Translations under genes and position numbers: made by a program | Source: Candidatus Doudnabacteria bacterium CG10_big_fil_rev_8_21_14_0_10_41_10 | GTDB lineage: Bacteria; Patescibacteriota; Doudnabacteria; UBA920; 2-01-FULL-50-11 | Length of the DNA stretch: 39,524 bases | Assembly (NCBI GenBank): GCA_002773695.1 | Contig: PFAJ01000015.1 | Location: forward strand, 1-39,524 | Direction: 5' to 3' | Notes under the pieces: generated by a model | Seen by the model: only the letters and a program-made list of their open reading frames with translations | Database searches by the model: none | What the model was told of the DNA's origin: nothing | Shown here: piece after piece, positions 1-7,784 of the stretch | Layout: every line of letters begins with the position of its first letter | Position numbering within the stretch: position 1 is the first letter of the stretch

Positions 1-1190
<1,190 letters not shown>

Positions 1191-1208
1191 CTAAGGAGTT
1201 ATCCTTAG
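1191..1208 (+). other. hairpin immediately after the 16S 3' end
   Basis: CTAAGG, a 6-base loop, then CCTTAG form a perfect 6-bp stem starting right at the mature 3' end. It contains a GGAG that could also pair with the anti-SD. It may act in 3' processing; this is inference. Confidence 0.4.
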
Positions 1209-1351
1209 CGAAGTTATGAAATAAGCAACGCAAGCCTGGCCTAGAGCTGGGACTCGCAATCGATTATTTTCGTAAACTCGTTATGGTCGATTTACTCTTA
1301 TTCTATAAGGGTAAACGGAATCAACTAACTTCCTGTCACTATCTATTGGTT

Positions 1352-1379
1352 AAAAAAATCGCCCCAAGGCGGTTTTTTT
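1352..1379 (+). terminator. rho-independent terminator of the 16S transcript
   Basis: A-tract plus TCGCC, loop CCAA, GGCGG plus a run of seven T: a compact bidirectional-looking terminator about 160 bases after the 16S 3' end. The spacer between (1209-1351) contains no tRNA cloverleaf or start of 23S that I can recognise, so the 16S appears to be transcribed alone. Confidence 0.8.
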
Positions 1380-1393
1380 GTATGTACATAATA

Positions 1394-1477
1394 CTTTACA
1401 TACATAAATAAATGGCTCCTGACCCTTTTTTCTTTCTTTACATACATAAATAAATGGCTCCTGACCCTTTTTTCTTT
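1394..1477. repeat. exact 42-bp tandem duplication containing GGCTCCTGACCC
   Basis: Two identical 42-base units (1394-1435 and 1436-1477) follow each other directly. Each has an AT-rich ACATACATAAATAAAT part, the core GGCTCCTGACCC and a T-rich tail. The core recurs as the arms of an inverted repeat at 12108-12163. In many environmental bacteria, similar GGGTCAGGAGC-type palindromes are substrates or relics of IS200-like REP-associated transposases; no transposase gene is present here. Confidence 0.75.
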
Positions 1478-1499
1478 TCCTTTTTTCTTTTCTTTTGTA

Positions 1500-1670
1500 T
1501 CAGGTCCGTCGGCCCCATAAATTGGGCAACTACAAACCGACTATCTTTAAAAGGGAATATTTTTAAAATAATATTTTTGTTGTAGTTGCCTGATTTATCA
1601 GGCCGGTCGGCCCTATAAATGTGGCAACTACAGCTGGTTATAAATTTATCAGGCCGATGAATCGGCAAAT
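1500..1670. repeat. cluster of related hairpins (TTATCAGGCC / GGCAACTACA motifs)
   Basis: This gene-free stretch holds two diverged copies of a unit with CAGG(T/C)C(C/G)GTCGGCC followed by ATAAAT and GGCAACTACA (about 1501-1538 and 1600-1633). An inverted GTAGTTGCC lies between them, and a third TTATCAGGCCGATGAATCGGC hairpin follows at about 1647-1667. ATTTAT..GGCC..GGCC..ATAAAT pairs with itself. No gene is seen; a minus-strand ORF across it is low-complexity and looks spurious. Confidence 0.5.
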
Positions 1671-1728
1671 TTTCTCTATGGAATTTTGTGGATTTGGATG
1701 GAAAGGGATATACTGAAATTAAGAAGGT

Positions 1729-2382
1729 ATGGAAGGAGAAATAAAAAAAAGTTATCGGGTTGAATTTTCGGATGTTACTGTGAAGGTCCGGCCAATTCGA
1801 CATCAAAAGCAACAACAAAACAGCGCCTGGTGTAAAGTTGAGGGCGGGGTTTTTCTTTTACTGTTGAGTGTTTTCGTTGCTCTTGGAAGCTTTACTCCTC
1901 TGAAAATATCTTTAAATTCTATAAGTTCGGACAACTTGCGGTATACGGCTGTTTCTGTTGAAAAACAGATTGAACCAAGCAAATTTCCTATAAACGAAGG
2001 TTTGGGTGACCGATATATCCTGGTTAATTTACAAGAGCAAATTTTAAAAGCTTACGATCAAGGGAAAAAAGTTTTTGAGACAACGATTTTATCCGGGCAC
2101 AAAGACCGGCGGACTCCTCGGGGCGAGTTTAAAATAATTAATCAGTCACCCCGCGCTTACTCGCAGGTCGCGGATTTGTATATGCCTTACTGGATGGCTT
2201 TTACTCACGATGGCAAGTATTGGCTGGGCTTTCATGAACTACCTGAATATCCAGACGGTAGCAAAGAAGGTGAAGAAAATTTAGGCTGGCCGTATTCCGG
2301 CAGATGTATTCGCCTTGGCATAGGCGCAGCAGAGGAGTTTTATAACTGGTCTAAAGTTGGCGACAAGGTATTGGTTTATTGA
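1729..2382 (+). CDS. membrane-anchored L,D-transpeptidase (YkuD domain) with altered active-site motif
   Basis: A short N-terminal cytoplasmic part is followed by one membrane segment at about residues 40-56 and an extracellular YkuD domain at about 90-217, so the protein should act on peptidoglycan in the periplasm or wall. YkuD enzymes form 3-3 crosslinks or anchor proteins through a catalytic Cys in the motif S-H-G-C-I-R. Here the motif is S-G-R-C-I-R-L, with Cys193 and the following Arg kept but the usual His-Gly replaced. An upstream His169 sits in GFHE where the family normally has G-x-H-G. The domain is otherwise full length. The ATG start has only a weak AAGAAGG ahead of it; no other in-frame ATG fits. 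It stands alone, with a terminator repeat 25 bases downstream. Activity may be weakened or altered. Confidence 0.85.
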   Translation: MEGEIKKSYRVEFSDVTVKVRPIRHQKQQQNSAWCKVEGGVFLLLLSVFVALGSFTPLKISLNSISSDNLRYTAVSVEKQIEPSKFPINEGLGDRYILVNLQEQILKAYDQGKKVFETTILSGHKDRRTPRGEFKIINQSPRAYSQVADLYMPYWMAFTHDGKYWLGFHELPEYPDGSKEGEENLGWPYSGRCIRLGIGAAEEFYNWSKVGDKVLVY

Positions 2383-2406
2383 GAGGCAATTATCAAATAG
2401 TCAAAT

Positions 2407-2459
2407 CAAAAATCGCCCTGCGTCAGTCAGCCGCGGCTGACTTGATCGGGGCGGTTTTT
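2407..2459 (+). terminator. terminator carrying a nested CAGCCGCGGCTG palindrome (copy 1)
   Basis: An outer stem AAAATCGCCC / GGGGCGGTTTTT encloses a second palindrome, GTCAGCCGCGGCTGAC, giving a two-storey hairpin. A 29-base core (2421-2449) is repeated identically at 11633-11661, again inside a terminator-like outer stem. Confidence 0.75.
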
Positions 2460-2517
2460 GAAATTATTAAAGTACGATGATTAATAACAGGTATTTTTTT
2501 CGACTTATTAACCCCTC

Positions 2518-2609
2518 TTGTCATTTTTTAGTAAGGTTTACAATTATAAGACAATTAAAAAAGATAGGTTTACAATCACTTGACAATTGATATCGTTACG
2601 GTTTACAAT
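2518..2609 (+). promoter_or_regulatory. three phased GGTTTACAAT repeats forming a promoter/operator array
   Basis: GGTTTACAAT occurs at 2535-2544, 2567-2576 and 2600-2609, spaced 32 and 33 bases (about three helical turns). The last copy supplies the -10 of a good sigma-70 promoter, TTGACA (2580-2585), 18 bases, TACAAT (2604-2609). The second copy has AAGACA 17 bases upstream of its TACAAT, and the first has TTGTCA 15 bases upstream. The start codon of the wHTH/ATPase gene lies 38 bases beyond the last copy. The phasing suggests cooperative binding by a regulator on one face, plausibly the downstream wHTH protein itself. Confidence 0.6.
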
Positions 2610-2647
2610 AACAATAAGTCAATAATCGTCATATTTATAAACCATTT

Positions 2648-3685
2648 ATGAGTAATCTTGATAAGGAAAAAATTCTATCATTTGCCCAAAAAAAAGGTCA
2701 GATACGATCGAAAGATTTGGTAGGTAATTATAAAGTGTCACGTCAGTACGCTTCCTCATTGTTGAAGGGTTTAGTTAAAACCGGAAAATTATTAAAAGTA
2801 GGATCTACAAATAAAGCTTTTTATGTCCTTCCCCAGTACGCTTCAACACACCTTGAAGTGTTTCCTACACGGATCAGAAAAAAATATAAAAATAAGGGTT
2901 TGGAAGAACATGTGGCGCTCGATGATATAGAAAATGAGTTTCCCTTACTTTTGAAATTATCGGAAAATGTGCGAAGCATTTTTACCTACGCCTTTTCTGA
3001 AATGTTGAATAATGCTATCGAACACTCAGAGTCAGATTGGATTGAGATAGAAATAATATTAGAAAAAAAAGAGCTGAACTTTAAAATCAATGATTTTGGA
3101 ATTGGTGTTTTTAGAAACGTTATGAAGAAAAGAAGCCTTAATTCAGAACTTGAAGCTACGCAGGATTTATTAAAAGGTAAAACTACTACGCAACCAAAAT
3201 CCCATTCAGGCGAAGGAATTTTTTTTACTTCAAAAGCCGCGGATTTTTATGAATTAGAAAGTTATGGTTTCCAATTAGTTGTCGATAATAAAATAAACGA
3301 TGTATTTTTTAACAAGGTGAAAGCTGATAAAAAAGGGACAAGGGTTGGATTTACGATAGCGACAAGTTCGACTAGACACCTCAATCATGTTTTCAAAAAA
3401 TACACAAGTAAGGTAGATAGCGGAAGCGGTTTTGATAAAACCGAAATTCAGGTAAAGCTTTATACAATCGGAGGGGTCTATGTATCACGCTCGCAGGCAC
3501 GAAGAATAATAGCAGGATTGGATAAGTTTAGGTCTATTATTTTAGATTTTAAAAAGGTTCCCATGGTAGGACAGGCATTCGCCGATGAAGTATTTAGAGT
3601 GTTCAGGAATCGGTATCCCAATATAAAAATCAAGGCGATCAATACTAATGAAGAGGTTAAATTCATGATTGATAGAATTGAATAA
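2648..3685 (+). CDS. wHTH - histidine-kinase-type ATPase - DUF4325 (STAS-like) regulatory protein
   Basis: The 345-residue protein has three parts. Residues 1-60 form a winged-helix DNA-binding fold (SRQYASSLLKGLVKTGKL). Residues about 85-215 are a GHKL/histidine-kinase-type ATPase with N-box ENVR..EMLNNAIEH (Asn121/122), G1 D149-F-G-I-G and G2 G188-E-G. Residues about 260-345 match the DUF4325 domain that follows such ATPases. There is no phospho-acceptor His domain. By analogy with anti-sigma/STAS partner-switching proteins, ATP state would control the DNA-binding end; this is inference. The ATG start has no SD and follows the promoter array by 38 bases; a terminator follows at once. It is a single-gene unit, probably autoregulated. 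Confidence 0.85.
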   Translation: MSNLDKEKILSFAQKKGQIRSKDLVGNYKVSRQYASSLLKGLVKTGKLLKVGSTNKAFYVLPQYASTHLEVFPTRIRKKYKNKGLEEHVALDDIENEFPLLLKLSENVRSIFTYAFSEMLNNAIEHSESDWIEIEIILEKKELNFKINDFGIGVFRNVMKKRSLNSELEATQDLLKGKTTTQPKSHSGEGIFFTSKAADFYELESYGFQLVVDNKINDVFFNKVKADKKGTRVGFTIATSSTRHLNHVFKKYTSKVDSGSGFDKTEIQVKLYTIGGVYVSRSQARRIIAGLDKFRSIILDFKKVPMVGQAFADEVFRVFRNRYPNIKIKAINTNEEVKFMIDRIE

Positions 3686-3697
3686 AATTGGGCATGT

Positions 3698-3719
3698 AAA
3701 AGGGGGGCGGCCCTTTTTT
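3698..3719 (+). terminator. terminator of the wHTH-ATPase gene
   Basis: AAAAGGG, a G/C-rich loop, CCCTTTT with continuing T: starts 13 bases after the stop codon. Confidence 0.75.
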
Positions 3720-3738
3720 AAATACTTTTTAATAAATG

Positions 3739-3905
3739 TAGGACTTACGCACTTGCCGCTTTTTGGCCGGGCGGAGCCCGGCCCCGCCAAGCGGTTTGGC
3801 CAATTTCTTCGTTATTTTCTTGCGGTTTGCCTCGACGTAGCTACACTACGCCTTCGGCCAATCCTCGGAAAATGCCTCGAACTTGGCTCAAATGCGTAAG
3901 TCCTA
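3739..3905. mobile_element. MITE, 167 bp, with 13-bp inverted ends and a 5-bp target duplication
   Basis: The ends TAGGACTTACGCA and TGCGTAAGTCCTA are exact inverted repeats. AAATG flanks both sides (3734-3738 and 3906-3910), a perfect 5-bp target duplication. The GC-rich interior folds strongly (GGCCGGGC-gga-GCCCGGCC at 3765-3783; CGTAG..CTACG near 3836-3850) and holds no transposase, so this is a non-autonomous element. The intact duplication suggests recent movement. A degenerate relative lies at 10922-11091. An ORF can be read through it but is repeat-derived. Confidence 0.85.
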
Positions 3906-4058
3906 AAATGAATAAAATTGACGCAAAGGAAACAATTATATACGATTTTAATCAAAAGCCCTTAACAATAATAGGTAGCCCAAATATTCTCTAAAAAAAT
4001 TAAACTAAATTCCGGAAAAATGCTTTAACGGAAAAATCCTTGGTAACATATTCAGTAT

Positions 4059-4598
4059 ATGTATAACCAAATACTTAAAAAAAATATAATTGGGCAAGGC
4101 AGTAGGTTCGGATTAAAATTTGCTAAAGGTTTTACTTTAATCGAATTATTGGTAGTTATCGCGATTATCGGAATTTTAGCCTCGGTGGTTTTAGTGGCGC
4201 TCGGTCCGGCTCGGCATAAAGCCCGTTTTGCGCGCGTGGCCAGCGAACTCAAGCAGCTCGCCTTGGCCGCACAATTGGATTACGATGCCAATAACGGTTG
4301 GGCACCTAATACTTCTCCCGGAGTTGCACCAAGGTTCGTCGGTCCCTATATCGCAAGATTTCCAACCCCTCCGTGTTCAGGCTGGGTTTATGATTGGGAT
4401 AATTGGGCGCATCTTCCGCAAACCGGGCGAACCGTAAGGATGACCGTCCGTAAAAATTCCAATCCAAATGATAACAATAACTCCGTGTTCTATATCTGCC
4501 TTCAATCCTCGCTAGACTGTGGCGAAAGCTGGCATTTGGGCGGAGGCGGAGTCGATATTTATGAGACCTCGGTAAAGGAAATTACCTGCAATGAATGA
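4059..4598 (+). CDS. type IV pilin-like / GspG-like prepilin
   Basis: A 24-residue positively charged leader ends in K23-G24 and is followed by [20 protein letters not shown], the standard class III prepilin signal. Peptidase would cut after Gly24 and methylate Phe25, and Glu29 is the conserved +5 Glu. The rest is a globular head of about 125 residues with tryptophans and four cysteines ([19 protein letters not shown]), so one or two disulfides are likely. The length of 179 residues is normal for minor pilins or pseudopilins. No assembly ATPase, PilC or peptidase gene is near, so it must use machinery encoded elsewhere. There is no clear SD before the ATG. Confidence 0.9.
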   Translation: MYNQILKKNIIGQGSRFGLKFAKGFTLIELLVVIAIIGILASVVLVALGPARHKARFARVASELKQLALAAQLDYDANNGWAPNTSPGVAPRFVGPYIARFPTPPCSGWVYDWDNWAHLPQTGRTVRMTVRKNSNPNDNNNSVFYICLQSSLDCGESWHLGGGGVDIYETSVKEITCNE

Positions 4599-4639
4599 CC
4601 ATTGGGTTAAGTAGACAATAAAGAATGGTGTCTTCTCAT

Positions 4640-4660
4640 AAGAAGTCGCCCTTCTTTTGT
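4640..4660 (+). terminator. probable terminator after the prepilin gene
   Basis: AAGAAG, loop TCGCC, CTTCTT followed by TTG: 6-bp stem with a short T tail. In the remaining gene-free stretch up to 4836 I see only a 9-bp inverted repeat TAAACGGCT / AGCCGTTTA (4661-4669 and 4715-4723), whose core recurs elsewhere in the window. Confidence 0.5.
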
Positions 4661-4836
4661 TAAACGGCTTTAGTTTACCGCGTTAGAAATAGTTTTCCAC
4701 TTTTCATCGGGGTGAGCCGTTTATTTATTATTTTCCAAAAAATCATCAGCGTTAAGCTGGTGGGGGTAGTTCGGAGAGAGTGCCATTATTACTTAGAAAC
4801 GATTTGGTTTTGTATTTAGGTTTTTGATTAAAAGTC

Positions 4837-4911
4837 TTGATAAAAAAATTATTATTTGATAATATATTAAAGTTGCTTGCCGGCAGTTTTTTTATCTAGC
4901 GGGTAGCAACT
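4837..4911 (+). promoter_or_regulatory. promoter and leader hairpin of the secreted DxDxDG protein
   Basis: TTGATA (4837-4842), 17 bases, TAATAT (4860-4865) is a plausible sigma-70 promoter. The untranslated leader contains a stem AGTTGCT (4871-4877) / AGCAACT (4905-4911) with GCCGGC in its loop, ending 17 bases before the ATG. The hairpin may stabilise the message or control translation. Confidence 0.5.
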
Positions 4912-4928
4912 AAAAAAAAAGAGATACA

Positions 4929-5537
4929 ATGACAAAGATGACAAAGCTTTTGGCGATTTTGGTTTTGACTATAGCGGTTTCCGTTCCAGCTATGGCCGGA
5001 CCGCCGAGTAGCTGTGCCACCATCCAGCGTGGAAGCATCACTGACACCGCCGGCAACCCGATTTCGACCGGCTATGATCAGTGGGGCTACAATTATCAAG
5101 CCATGCTCTACAATGGCCTGTACGGGAATTTTTCTCGCCCCGCCCAACTGGTAACCGAGGGCGACAACCTCTCAATGAAGTGGAATGACGCTTGGCTTTC
5201 CAACAAGGATTGCGACAACGACGGCAAGCTCGACCGTCATTACGGCTTCGCAAGCTATAAAGGCTCGGGCGCTTGGCTGACCAACCACATGACCGGTAGT
5301 TATGAGGTCGACGGCAAGACCTATCATTGGTCGTACTTCGTCAAGATCGTCGCCGCTCCCGCTGACGCTGTGAATGTTGGAGGAGTGTGGCAGACGGCCG
5401 GTGGCGTGGAGATTGGCCCTGTGATCTGGGGCGAGTTCGCCATAATCCAAGAGGTCGAGAACGACCAAGGCGCGGGAGTTAACGGCGTGCAGTACAAGAG
5501 TCCTGCATCGCCGGGACTCGGTTCGTACAAGCATTAG
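4929..5537 (+). CDS. secreted protein with a DxDxDG calcium-loop motif, function unknown
   Basis: A clear signal peptide (TKMTKLLAILVLTIAVSV, cut after AMA-24) precedes a 178-residue exported domain rich in Trp, Tyr, Gly and Asn. The stretch DCDNDGKLD, around residue 97, has the D-x-D-x-D-G spacing of dockerin or thrombospondin-3 type calcium loops; one loop is present. There is a single Cys before it (PSSCATI) and one in the loop. I do not recognise a named family, though the style resembles conserved exported hypotheticals of CPR genomes. The coding sequence is clearly GC-richer than its neighbours, which hints at a different origin or strong codon bias. It is a single-gene unit with its own promoter and terminator. 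Confidence 0.8.
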   Translation: MTKMTKLLAILVLTIAVSVPAMAGPPSSCATIQRGSITDTAGNPISTGYDQWGYNYQAMLYNGLYGNFSRPAQLVTEGDNLSMKWNDAWLSNKDCDNDGKLDRHYGFASYKGSGAWLTNHMTGSYEVDGKTYHWSYFVKIVAAPADAVNVGGVWQTAGGVEIGPVIWGEFAIIQEVENDQGAGVNGVQYKSPASPGLGSYKH

Positions 5538-5558
5538 TCGTGAATCCTTTTCCGTAAT

Positions 5559-5586
5559 ACTGCTCGGTTTACCGGGCAGTTTTTTT
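5559..5586 (+). terminator. terminator of the secreted DxDxDG protein gene
   Basis: ACTGCTCGG, loop TTTA, CCGGGCAGT (one G-T pair), then six or more T. Confidence 0.85.
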
Positions 5587-5595
5587 ATGAGAAAA

Positions 5596-5624
5596 TAGAC
5601 AAAGCTTAATTTTTATGATATAAT
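5596..5624 (+). promoter_or_regulatory. sigma-70 promoter of the 64-residue protein gene
   Basis: TAGACA (5596-5601), exactly 17 bases, TATAAT (5619-5624). A leader of about 70 bases follows. Confidence 0.65.
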
Positions 5625-5701
5625 ATAAATAAGTTAGGAGGGGTTCGACAAAGAAACAAAAATACAATTTAGTTGGGCGCCTTGAAAGGGGTGAATAAAT
5701 A

Positions 5702-5896
5702 ATGAAAAATAAATTTGCAGGCGCAATGTTGGTTTTTCTCTTAGTTATTACATTTTGGCCAACAGGTTCCGGAATACGAGGTATAATGGACTATAGGCTC
5801 AGTCTTCTTTCGGAAAAAGTTGACACTACTCAGTTTAGTGCGGTGATCCGTGATCGCTTGGAAGAAGTATTCGCACCAGCACCACCCACTCTTTAG
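5702..5896 (+). CDS. small exported or anchored protein, 64 residues, unknown
   Basis: An N-terminal hydrophobic stretch (residues about 5-20, AGAMLVFLLVITFWP) looks like a signal peptide or anchor. It is followed by a short polar segment with two likely helices (DYRLSLLSEKVD and AVIRDRLEEVF) and a Pro-rich end. The start is well supported by AAAGGGGTG 8 bases before the ATG. A promoter upstream and a strong terminator downstream make it an independent unit. I do not recognise the family. Confidence 0.7.
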   Translation: MKNKFAGAMLVFLLVITFWPTGSGIRGIMDYRLSLLSEKVDTTQFSAVIRDRLEEVFAPAPPTL

Positions 5897-5918
5897 TCAT
5901 TGAATAAGAAATTAGAGT

Positions 5919-5957
5919 AAACCGCCTACGGCAATATTAACCGTAGGCGGTTTTGGT
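5919..5957 (+). terminator. hairpin terminator after the 64-residue protein gene
   Basis: A perfect 13-bp stem AAACCGCCTACGG / CCGTAGGCGGTTT with a 9-base loop, followed by a weak T tract. Confidence 0.7.
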
Positions 5958-5980
5958 TAAACGGCTCAGTGAGCAATTTC

Positions 5981-6009
5981 TTGACAGGTACCCCCAGGGG
6001 GTATAGAAT
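5981..6009 (+). promoter_or_regulatory. CsoR-type operator filling the spacer of the metal operon promoter
   Basis: TTGACA (5981-5986), 17 bases, TAGAAT (6004-6009). The spacer is almost entirely the perfect palindrome TACCCCCAGGGGGTA (5989-6003), the G-tract type of site known for CsoR/RcnR repressors. Binding there would block RNA polymerase directly. The csoR-type gene starts 41 bases downstream, so the operon is self-repressed and induced when metal removes the repressor. Confidence 0.85.
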
Positions 6010-6050
6010 AGAAGTGTAAAGTTAAAAATGTAAAATGCAACGTTAAAGTT

Positions 6051-6320
6051 ATGAAGAAAATTGTTAAAAAAAGGGCAATCCGCAGACTAAAGATCATTGA
6101 AGGGCAAATCCGGGGTTTGCAGAAGATGGTTGATGAGGAAAAATATTGTGTGGATATTATTACCCAGTCAATGGCGGTCAAACAGGCCTTGTCCGGTGTT
6201 GAAGGTTTGGTTTTGGAAAACCATTTATCCACGCATGTCGTTCATCAGATGAAGCATGGCGACGATAAAAAAGCCACAAAAGAATTACTTAAAATTTATA
6301 AGTTATCAAACAAATCATAA
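6051..6320 (+). CDS. csoR: CsoR/RcnR family metal-sensing repressor
   Basis: An 89-residue all-helical DUF156 protein beginning with the conserved RRLKIIEGQIRGLQKMV. CsoR proteins bind Cu(I) with Cys-x(24)-His-x(3)-Cys; here the ligand positions are Cys33, His58 and His62 (ENHLSTHVVH). The third ligand is therefore His, and the set is C-H-H, part of the Ni/Co sensor RcnR pattern but without an N-terminal His. The genes it leads (DUF411, CopB-type ATPase, Met-rich protein) point to copper or silver. It is the first gene of a seven-gene plus-strand operon behind its own operator. The symbol is by family; the metal is not settled. Confidence 0.9.
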   Translation: MKKIVKKRAIRRLKIIEGQIRGLQKMVDEEKYCVDIITQSMAVKQALSGVEGLVLENHLSTHVVHQMKHGDDKKATKELLKIYKLSNKS

Positions 6321-6324
6321 AAAT

Positions 6325-6804
6325 ATGAAGAAAAAAATAACCTATCTTATCGTTTTCGGATTAATCATTGGCGCTGGTTTTCTTTTTTACCAAACAGATC
6401 GTAACGGAGGACGTCTGGTTGATTCCGTTTTAGCAAGTACCGATATTACCGTGTACAAAACACTAACCTGCGGGTGTTGCGTAAACTATATTGGTTATGC
6501 CACTCGGCAAGGTTTGGAAATAAAAGCAGAGACCGTGAATAATCTTGAACAAATAAAAATGGACTATGAGATCCCAGAAGATATGTGGAGTTGCCATACT
6601 TCTATAATGGGAGATTATATAGTGGAAGGTCACATTCCGCTCGAAGCTGTTGAAAAGCTGGTTTCGGAAAAACCAGATATTCGCGGGATTGCTATGCCTG
6701 GCATGCCCTCTGGCTCCCCGGGGATGCCGGGTTCAAAAACCGGGCCGTTTGAAATTTATTCTCTCAACCACGACGGTAGCACCTCGCTGTTTATGAGTCT
6801 ATAA
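6325..6804 (+). CDS. DUF411 metal-binding protein, membrane anchored
   Basis: An N-terminal hydrophobic segment (residues about 5-22) acts as anchor or signal, followed by a DUF411 domain. TVYKTLTCGCC gives Cys49, Cys51 and Cys52, WSCH gives Cys90-His91, and the typical VEGHIPLEAVEKLVSEKPDIRGIAMPGMP follows, ending in a Met/Gly/Pro-rich turn. DUF411 proteins sit in copper and silver resistance loci and are thought to carry metal in the periplasm. The start was set at the ATG 4 bases after csoR ends, because a longer in-frame ATG (6256) lies deep inside csoR and would spoil the signal peptide. Second gene of the metal operon. Confidence 0.88.
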   Translation: MKKKITYLIVFGLIIGAGFLFYQTDRNGGRLVDSVLASTDITVYKTLTCGCCVNYIGYATRQGLEIKAETVNNLEQIKMDYEIPEDMWSCHTSIMGDYIVEGHIPLEAVEKLVSEKPDIRGIAMPGMPSGSPGMPGSKTGPFEIYSLNHDGSTSLFMSL

Positions 6805-6806
6805 TT

Positions 6807-7334
6807 ATGGAAAAAATAGCCTTCCTTACATTTTTTGGATTATTTTTTTTGGTCACGCCGGCTTTTGCTCATTGTCCTTTGTGTACTATCGGGGCGGGGG
6901 TTATTGCGTCTATAGCCGCTTGGCTTGGGGTTAGCACTTTAGTTATCGGAGTTTTACTTGGTGCTTTTGCTACCGCGCTAGGACTTTGGATAGCGCGGAT
7001 TATTAAAAAGAAATATTTCCCACGGCAAGATTTGGTAGTCGCGGTTGTAATATTTTTATCTACAATTTCACCGATCTTTCCTATCGCTGGGGGAAAAAAA
7101 AGTTCAATTTATATTTCTCTTGTGGGGGATTATGGTTCACTTCTTAACAGAACCTATGTAATCGATTTGTTTTTGATGGGGTCTTTGCTCGGCGCTTTGA
7201 TTATGATCGTTTCTCCTTTTCTAAGCAGGAAAATTACAAAATGGCGAAAAGGTAAAATGTTTCCATATCAAGGGGTCACGATCACTTTTATTCTTTTAAT
7301 AATTACCTCAATAACACTCCAGTTCACCATATGA
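6807..7334 (+). CDS. multi-pass membrane protein with N-terminal HCPLC motif, unknown
   Basis: The first 21 residues read as a signal peptide ending AFA, directly followed by H22-C-P-L-C26, so a CxxC with a His would sit at the outer face. About four further membrane segments follow (residues about 28-60, 75-95, 118-140, 152-172). The CxxC could bind metal or carry out thiol redox work. I know no characterised homologue. It lies 2 bases after the DUF411 gene and overlaps the next gene by four bases (ATGA), so the two are probably translationally coupled and may form a complex. Confidence 0.8.
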   Translation: MEKIAFLTFFGLFFLVTPAFAHCPLCTIGAGVIASIAAWLGVSTLVIGVLLGAFATALGLWIARIIKKKYFPRQDLVVAVVIFLSTISPIFPIAGGKKSSIYISLVGDYGSLLNRTYVIDLFLMGSLLGALIMIVSPFLSRKITKWRKGKMFPYQGVTITFILLIITSITLQFTI

Positions 7335-7771
7335 ATTCTTTGTTGACAGTTTTTACAACAATCATCGCATTATTTTTTTTACTGCTCGCGGTAAAGAGTT
7401 TGTTTAAAGGAAAATTTTGCGTCATTTGCTCAAGTATCAGTTTTACCTGGGCAACTTATCTTGTATTAAATAAACTTGGATATTTTCAAGACACGGTTTT
7501 ATTGGGGATTTTGATGGGGCAGACTGTAGTGGGGATTTATTACCTTATAGATAGAAAAATAAAAGAAGACTTGCGCATTTTTCGGTTGCCTTTTATTTTA
7601 TCCCTGACACTGGCAGCCTACTTTACCCTTAATCCCGTAAAAGAGGGACTGCCTGTGTTTTTGTTGCTCGTGATTTTGTGGGTGGTATTTATTCTAACAT
7701 ATACTTTTAGGCGTCAGTCAGGTTTTGGTGGATTTGTGAAGAAAATAATTGAGTGTTGTAAAAATTGGTAA
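7331..7771 (+). CDS. small multi-pass membrane protein with FCVIC motif, unknown
   Basis: It has 146 residues and about four to five membrane segments (about 5-22, 36-50, 55-72, 86-100, 107-124). Cys30-V-I-Cys33 lies just after the first segment, in K-F-C-V-I-C-S, a pattern like the CxxC near membrane redox centres of VKOR- or MauE-type proteins, but I cannot claim that homology. A second Cys pair (IIECCKNW) ends the protein. The ATG overlaps the previous stop by four bases. Its partner genes suggest thiol or copper chemistry at the membrane. Confidence 0.78.
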   Translation: MNSLLTVFTTIIALFFLLLAVKSLFKGKFCVICSSISFTWATYLVLNKLGYFQDTVLLGILMGQTVVGIYYLIDRKIKEDLRIFRLPFILSLTLAAYFTLNPVKEGLPVFLLLVILWVVFILTYTFRRQSGFGGFVKKIIECCKNW

Positions 7772-7784
7772 TTAAACAAAAAAA

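Noticed and set aside
1209-1351. tRNA or start of 23S after the 16S gene
   Set aside because: No TTCGA-type T arm, CCA-like end or 23S 5' block could be found before the terminator.
1394-1477. CRISPR array
   Set aside because: Only two units, exactly adjacent with no spacer; a tandem duplication, not a CRISPR.
1438-1818. 126-residue minus-strand ORF
   Set aside because: Runs through the tandem repeat and hairpin cluster, has low-complexity Lys/Phe composition, no SD, and overlaps the start of the transpeptidase gene.
3669-3899. Plus-strand ORF of 76 residues and its minus-strand partner (3542-3790)
   Set aside because: Both read through the MITE and the terminator; no SD and no protein-like composition.
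6256-6324. Upstream ATG for the DUF411 gene, overlapping csoR
   Set aside because: It would add 23 polar residues before a normal signal/anchor sequence; the ATG at 6325 lies 4 bases after the csoR stop and fits better.
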